Below, piece after piece: positions 23,507-25,087 of a stretch of 25,087 nucleotides of DNA; position 1 is the first letter of the stretch; each line of letters starts with the position of its first letter. The notes under the pieces are model-generated. The model worked only from the letters and a program-made list of their open reading frames with translations. It did no database searches and was not told the DNA's origin. The stretch lies in the NCBI GenBank assembly GCA_039928615.1, contig JBDSSS010000003.1, positions 1 through 25,087 of the forward strand, read 5' to 3'. The stretch comes from JBDSSS01 sp039928615. GTDB taxonomy: Bacteria; Actinomycetota; Actinomycetes; Actinomycetales; Dermatophilaceae. The translations under genes and the position numbers were made by a program.

Positions 23507-23544
23507 CAAAAATGGGCACTCGACCAACTGGCAACGTCGAGTGC
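23507..23544 (-). terminator. Hairpin terminator after the TrmH-like gene
   Basis: GCACTCGAC (23516-23524) and GTCGAGTGC (23536-23544) form a perfect 9-bp stem with an 11-nt loop. Read on the minus strand, the stem is followed by CCCATTTTTG, a U-tract suited to intrinsic termination of the ABC/TrmH transcript. On the plus strand it is followed by a weaker ACTTT, so it may act in both directions between these convergent genes. Both arms are built from the 15-bp repeat. Confidence 0.6.
23510..23524 (+). repeat. 15-bp intergenic repeat, copy 2
   Basis: AAATGGGCACTCGAC differs by one base from the copy at 11043. It forms the left arm of the hairpin and, read from the minus-strand TrmH-like gene, gives GTCGAGTGCCCATTT running into a T-tract. 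Confidence 0.55.
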
Positions 23545-23550
23545 GCACTT
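23536..23550 (-). repeat. 15-bp intergenic repeat, copy 3 (inverted)
   Basis: On the minus strand this reads AAGTGCGCACTCGAC. On the plus strand it is GTCGAGTGCGCACTT and lies 42 bp beyond the stop of the HTH-citrate synthase gene, in the same orientation to its gene as the other copies are to theirs. Confidence 0.6.
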
Positions 23551-23584
23551 TCACACACCACCCCACGCGGACCCGGGCGGGGGG

Positions 23585-23599
23585 AAGTGAGCACTCGAC
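23585..23599 (+). repeat. 15-bp intergenic repeat, copy 4
   Basis: AAGTGAGCACTCGAC, followed by GGGGT, lies 17 bp beyond the stop of the minus-strand TrmH-like gene. It matches copy 1 at 14 of 15 bases and also shares the GGGGT that follows. Confidence 0.65.
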
Positions 23600-23616
23600 G
23601 GGGTGGTGGGGGCGGG

Positions 23617-24252
23617 TCAGGGGCGCTGGTCGAAGACGTGGCGGCGGACCCACGCGTGCATCGCGACGGCTGCCGCGGCGCCCGCGTTGATCGACCGGGT
23701 CGAGCCGAACTGCTCGATGTGGAGCACGACGTCGCAGGCGGCCCGCATCGGCTCCGACAGGCCGGGCCCCTCCTGACCGAAGACGAGGACGCAGGCCCGC
23801 GGCAGGTCGTGCGTCTCGAGGGAGACCGAGCCGGGGAGGTTGTCGATCCCGACGATGGTCAGGCCCTCGGCGCGGGCCCAGGCCGCCAGCGCCTCGGCGT
23901 CGGGGTGGTGGTGCTCGTGCTGGTAGCGGTCGGTCACCATCGCCCCGCGCCGGTTCCACCGCCGTTTGCCGACGATGTGGAAGGCCCGGGCGTTCATCGC
24001 GTTGGCGGTGCGGATGACGGACCCGATGTTGAAGTCGTGGCCCCAGTTCTCCACCGCCACGTGGAAGTCGTGCCGGCGCGCGTCGAGGTCGGCGACGATC
24101 GCGTCATGGCGCCAGTAGCGGTAACCGTCGACGACGTTGCGGCGGTCCCCGTCCCGCAGCAGGTCGGGGTCCCAGTGGCCCCCGGTGGGCCACGCCCCCG
24201 GCCACGGCCCCACCCCGACCTCCGCGCGCGGCTCGGGCGCGTCGTCGCTCAC
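23617..24252 (-). CDS. SpoU/TrmH-family RNA methyltransferase
   Basis: The 211-aa protein is a SPOUT-fold S-adenosylmethionine-dependent RNA 2'-O-methyltransferase. Motif 1 is NIGSVIRTANAMNA (N75 to A88, with R81 the conserved catalytic-site Arg). Motif 2 is VLVFGQEGPGLS (155-166). Motif 3 is HIEQFGSTRSINAGAAAAVAMH, spanning the trefoil-knot SAM pocket with S184 and N189. It may modify tRNA or rRNA ribose; the target nucleotide is not predictable. An Asp/Arg/Trp-rich N-terminal region of about 60 residues precedes the catalytic core. The GTG start overlaps the ABC ATPase stop by 4 bp (GTGA), tying it to the amino acid uptake operon. Confidence 0.92.
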   Translation of the reverse strand: MSDDAPEPRAEVGVGPWPGAWPTGGHWDPDLLRDGDRRNVVDGYRYWRHDAIVADLDARRHDFHVAVENWGHDFNIGSVIRTANAMNARAFHIVGKRRWNRRGAMVTDRYQHEHHHPDAEALAAWARAEGLTIVGIDNLPGSVSLETHDLPRACVLVFGQEGPGLSEPMRAACDVVLHIEQFGSTRSINAGAAAAVAMHAWVRRHVFDQRP

Positions 24253-24980
24253 GAGGTGAGGCGGGAGAGGAACTGCCGGGTGCGGGGCTCGCGCGGCGAC
24301 CCGAGGACCTCCGCCGGGGTGCCCTGCTCGAGGATCCGGCCCCCGTCGAGGAAGCAGACCCGGTCGGCGACGTTGCGGGCGAAGCCCATCTCGTGGGTCG
24401 ACAGGATCATCGTCATGCCCTCGCCGCGCAGGTCACGGAGCAGGTCGAGCACCTCCCCGACCAGCTCGGGGTCGAGGGCGGACGTGACCTCGTCGAGCAG
24501 GAGCAGCTGCGGGGAGTTGACCATCGCCCGGGCGATCGCGACGCGCTGCTGCTGACCCCCGGAGAGGTCGTCCGGCCGGGCAGAGGCCTTGTCCGCCAAG
24601 CCGACCCGCTCGAGCATCGCGCGCGCCGTCTGCTCCGCCTCGGCCCGCGGGACCTTGTGCACCCGGCGCGGGGCGAGCGTGACGTTGTCGAGCACCGAGA
24701 GGTGCGGGAAGAGGTTGTAGGCCTGGAAGACGATGCCCGTCCGCGACCGCACCTCGTCGGCGTCGACCCGGGGGTCGGTGATGTCCTGCCCGTCGAGCAC
24801 GACCGTCCCGTCGTCGACCTGCTCGAGCAGCGTGAGGCAGCGCAGCAGCGTCGACTTGCCGGAGCCGGACGCGCCGATGAGCACGACGCACTCACCGGCA
24901 TCGACGTCGAGGTCGACGTCGTGCAGCACGGTGGTCGCGCCGAAGGACTTGCGCAGTCCGCGGACCTCGAGAAGCGTCAC
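24249..24980 (-). CDS. Polar amino acid ABC transporter ATP-binding protein (GlnQ-like)
   Basis: The 243-aa ATPase is full length for the PAAT/GlnQ-HisP subfamily. Walker A is GASGSGKS (36-43), the Q-loop is in FQAYNLFPH, the signature is LSGGQQQR (139-146), Walker B is LLLLDEVTSALDP (D163, E164) and the H-loop is H196 (LSTHEMGFA). STHEMGFAR and EQGTPAEVLGSPREPRTRQFL are typical of amino-acid importers. It energises the permease encoded upstream. The GTG start overlaps the permease TGA by 4 bp. No substrate-binding protein is in view; it may lie beyond the window edge. Confidence 0.95.
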   Translation of the reverse strand: MTLLEVRGLRKSFGATTVLHDVDLDVDAGECVVLIGASGSGKSTLLRCLTLLEQVDDGTVVLDGQDITDPRVDADEVRSRTGIVFQAYNLFPHLSVLDNVTLAPRRVHKVPRAEAEQTARAMLERVGLADKASARPDDLSGGQQQRVAIARAMVNSPQLLLLDEVTSALDPELVGEVLDLLRDLRGEGMTMILSTHEMGFARNVADRVCFLDGGRILEQGTPAEVLGSPREPRTRQFLSRLTS

Positions 24981-25087
24981 AGCGGACCCCCGGCCCCGTG
25001 CCAGCCCTGTCGGCGGGCCACGTGGTCGGTGAGGCGCGCCATCGGGATGGTCAGGCAGATGAAGAGGAAACCGGCCACGACGTAGGG
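24977..25087 (-). CDS. Amino acid ABC transporter permease, C-terminal fragment at window edge
   Basis: The last 111 bp encode, on the minus strand, 36 residues and a TGA stop: PYVVAGFLFICLTIPMARL, then TDHVARRQGWHGAGGPL. A transmembrane helix followed by the motif ARLTDHVARR is the usual end of HisM/GlnP-type permeases. The gene continues beyond the window; this truncation is artificial. It overlaps the ATPase start (GTGA) and so belongs to the same operon. Confidence 0.85.
   Translation of the reverse strand, partial: PYVVAGFLFICLTIPMARLTDHVARRQGWHGAGGPL

Overview
The window is very GC-rich (about 70% or more) and gene-dense. It looks like chromosome from a high-GC actinobacterium, most plausibly a Micrococcales member near the Intrasporangiaceae. 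That placement is an inference from the fba-DUF3151-HAD-purA neighbourhood, a class I lysyl-tRNA synthetase, many GTG starts, several apparently leaderless promoters, and a citrate synthase 2 paired with an HTH-citrate synthase fusion. I see no rRNA, tRNA, CRISPR array, transposase, integrase or phage gene. No stretch longer than about 125 bp lacks a gene.

Layout. 86-1077: a DinB/DUF664 protein and a VOC-fold protein, convergent. 1161-6635, all on the minus strand: fba, DUF3151, a Cof-type HAD phosphatase, purA and class I lysS, tightly spaced as a central-metabolism and translation cluster. 6750-8592: two tandem paralogous lipoproteins of unknown function. 8639-10957: a GNAT acetyltransferase divergent from a DAO-family FAD oxidoreductase. 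10974-12210: an M24 aminopeptidase whose 3' end is present twice, the second copy being a 67-bp gene tail next to a repeated intergenic element. 12283-16608: a NarL-type histidine kinase, its response regulator, and an ABC-2 type ATPase and permease, in one direction with stop/start overlaps. 16592-20910: a GH2 beta-galactosidase translationally coupled to an MFS permease, minus strand. 21002-23493: citrate synthase 2, divergent from a protein that joins an N-terminal helix-turn-helix to a citrate synthase domain with a complete-looking His-His-Asp triad. 23617-25087: a polar amino acid ABC permease (partial), its ATPase, and a SpoU/TrmH RNA methyltransferase, overlapping GTGA-style.

Most notable signals. 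(1) The HTH-citrate synthase fusion and the nested inverted repeats between it and citrate synthase 2 suggest an enzyme-derived transcription factor controlling citrate synthesis. (2) The octamer CGGCATAC occurs 12 times across both strands, different reading frames and two intergenic regions, where base composition predicts about one. (3) A 15-bp intergenic motif (GTCGAGTGCNCAYTT read away from the stop codon) lies downstream of three genes, once as a terminator-like hairpin. (4) The duplicated M24 gene tail abuts one copy of that motif. (5) Several genes share a TANNNT-like box exactly 6-7 nt before the start codon, the pattern of leaderless transcription.
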